A DNA stretch of 64,000 bases from Gemmatimonadota bacterium. GTDB taxonomy: Bacteria > Gemmatimonadota > Gemmatimonadetes > Gemmatimonadales > GWC2-71-9. Numbering within the stretch: position 1 is the stretch's first letter; every line of letters begins with the position of its first letter. Position numbers and translations under genes: made by a program. The notes beneath the pieces are model-generated. The model saw nothing but the letters and a program-made list of their open reading frames with translations. It ran no database searches and was not told the DNA's origin. Of the stretch, positions 63,122 through 64,000 are shown in pieces. The DNA lies in contig JAZKBR010000007.1 of assembly GCA_040388535.1 (NCBI GenBank), positions 130,862 through 194,861 of the forward strand, read 5' to 3'.

Positions 63122-64000
63122 TCAGCGCCGGATCGCGAGCCGTGGTTCGATCCGGTAGATCAGGCCGTGATCGTCATCGGCGACGTAGACGATGCCGGCT
63201 GACCCCACTGCCACACCTGAAAGGCGCAGATCGCCGAGGGGACCCGACGACCGGAGCAGGACACGGGGCGTGCCGGCCGGCGCTCCGGTGGCACTGAGGG
63301 GCAGATAAATCAGGTAGTGGCCGTCCTCCGGTAGCGGGGCCCGGCTGCGTGAGCCATGGAAAGCGATCAGCATCCCCTGCCCCCAGGTCGCGGGCCAGGT
63401 GGTGGGCGCGAAGGTGAGGGCCATCGGCGCCCAGTGGCCGGGGAATCCTCCTGCGGGAGCCGTCTTGCTGGCACAGCGTGTTTCGGGCGAGGTGCTGGAT
63501 TGATATTCGGGAGCCGGGATCAGCGTCGTGCCGGTCGCGGTGTAGTTGCCCATGCAATACGGCCAGCCATAGTCCGCGCCGGTGCGAATCTCCACCAGCA
63601 GCTCGGCCGGCTGCATCGCCGACTCCTCCGCCGACCATTTCCAGATCTTGCCGAGAAAATCCCGGCCGTGGGTCACCGCCCAGACGCGTCCATTGGCGGG
63701 GTCGACGCCGATCGCCATGGCGTTGCGGAGTCCAGTCGCCTCACGACTTCGCGCCCACTCGCCGTCACCCGAGGCCGGAGGCGTGAAGCGCCAGATTCCG
63801 GCGCGAGTTCGCAGATCGGGGCAAGGGAAATTCCCCGGCGCGGCGATGTCTTCATCGGGTTGACAGTTGTCGCTCGCCGACCCGAACGAGACATGCAACG
63901 CGCCATCGCGTCCGAAGGCGATCCCCTTGGCGTTGTGGGCATAGCCGTTACCCGATTCCGGCAGATGCGTCGCGATCACCTCCGGCTCCCCGACCGGGGC
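63122..64000 (-). CDS. Second sorbosone-dehydrogenase-like protein (5' end outside window)
   Basis: About 292 residues are visible and the frame is open to the window end; the ATG at 63979 is internal to the fold. The propeller motifs repeat those of the neighbour: AKGIAFGRDGALHVSFGSASDNC, EATGLRNAMAIGVDP, WAVTHGRDFLG, RTGADYGWPYCMGNY, HGSRSRAPLPEDGHYLIYLP, and SGVAVGSAGIVYVADDDHGLIYRI. It is probably a paralogue from tandem duplication, with the same periplasmic PQQ-dependent role. The gap of 87 nt with a TATAAT box separates it from the neighbour. Confidence 0.88.
   Translation of the reverse strand, partial: APVGEPEVIATHLPESGNGYAHNAKGIAFGRDGALHVSFGSASDNCQPDEDIAAPGNFPCPDLRTRAGIWRFTPPASGDGEWARSREATGLRNAMAIGVDPANGRVWAVTHGRDFLGKIWKWSAEESAMQPAELLVEIRTGADYGWPYCMGNYTATGTTLIPAPEYQSSTSPETRCASKTAPAGGFPGHWAPMALTFAPTTWPATWGQGMLIAFHGSRSRAPLPEDGHYLIYLPLSATGAPAGTPRVLLRSSGPLGDLRLSGVAVGSAGIVYVADDDHGLIYRIEPRLAIRR

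Overview
The window is 64 kb of dense, high-GC bacterial chromosome with about 46 protein-coding genes (two cut by the window edges), no rRNA, tRNA, CRISPR array, insertion sequence or prophage that I can see. The gene content suggests a Gram-negative aerobic heterotroph of the Gemmatimonadota/Acidobacteriota type: many exported lipoproteins and outer-membrane barrels, an 884-residue duplicated FtsX-type permease paired with a PadR repressor, a DPP-IV-type S9 peptidase, a beta-propeller hybrid histidine kinase, PQQ-type sugar dehydrogenases, a PEP-CTERM protein, and two starts that look leaderless (TAnnTT box 5-6 nt before ATG). The phylum assignment is an inference from gene style, not from a marker gene.

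Layout. 1-4659: an exopolysaccharide-type cluster (BcsB-like periplasmic protein, family 2 glycosyltransferase carrying an N-terminal MshEN c-di-GMP-binding domain, polytopic membrane protein, outer-membrane barrel). 4660-5323: non-coding, with a perfect 179-bp direct repeat. 5324-8945: a Gfo/Idh/MocA oxidoreductase and a short GlpD-like enzyme on the minus strand, then a diheme cytochrome c and a MOSC protein on the plus strand. 9091-15187: two overlapping hybrid histidine kinases. 15166-20368: a D15/BamA-type barrel, the ABC-F ATPase Uup, a secreted DinB-like protein and a small lipoprotein. 20615-24023: a large beta-helix lipoprotein ended by a strong terminator. 24069-27219: a GH15 glucoamylase and a ROK/polyphosphate-type glucokinase, together a route from alpha-glucan to glucose-6-phosphate. 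27433-30617: a PEP-CTERM protein, a QueC-like PP-loop protein and an APC permease in one run. 30646-31860: a degenerate EAL-HDOD regulator.

31857-38295 (minus strand) is a compact cyanophycin cassette: isoaspartyl dipeptidase, cyanophycinase, cyanophycin synthetase and a stand-alone Mur-ligase paralogue. It can make the Asp-Arg storage polymer and break it back to free amino acids. 38399-51804 is a glycoside/pentose region: OmpA-like lipoprotein, GH3 beta-glycosidase with PA14 insert, a lipoprotein, a Tat-exported putative glycoside hydrolase, AraD, AraB, an L-fucose/L-arabinose-isomerase-family enzyme standing where AraA would be, and a complete Rbs-type sugar ABC transporter divergently transcribed from the isomerase.

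51806-55782 holds a glyoxalase-fold protein, a methyltransferase, a YjbR protein, and a metX-metB operon preceded by what I read as a SAM-II riboswitch joined to an intrinsic terminator. This is the best regulatory find in the window. 55836-64000 holds the S9 peptidase, the ADOP-type permease with its PadR repressor and dyad operators, a secreted peroxiredoxin and two sorbosone-dehydrogenase-type propeller enzymes (the last one cut by the window end). Convergent genes are packed tail to tail, twice with interlocked stop codons.
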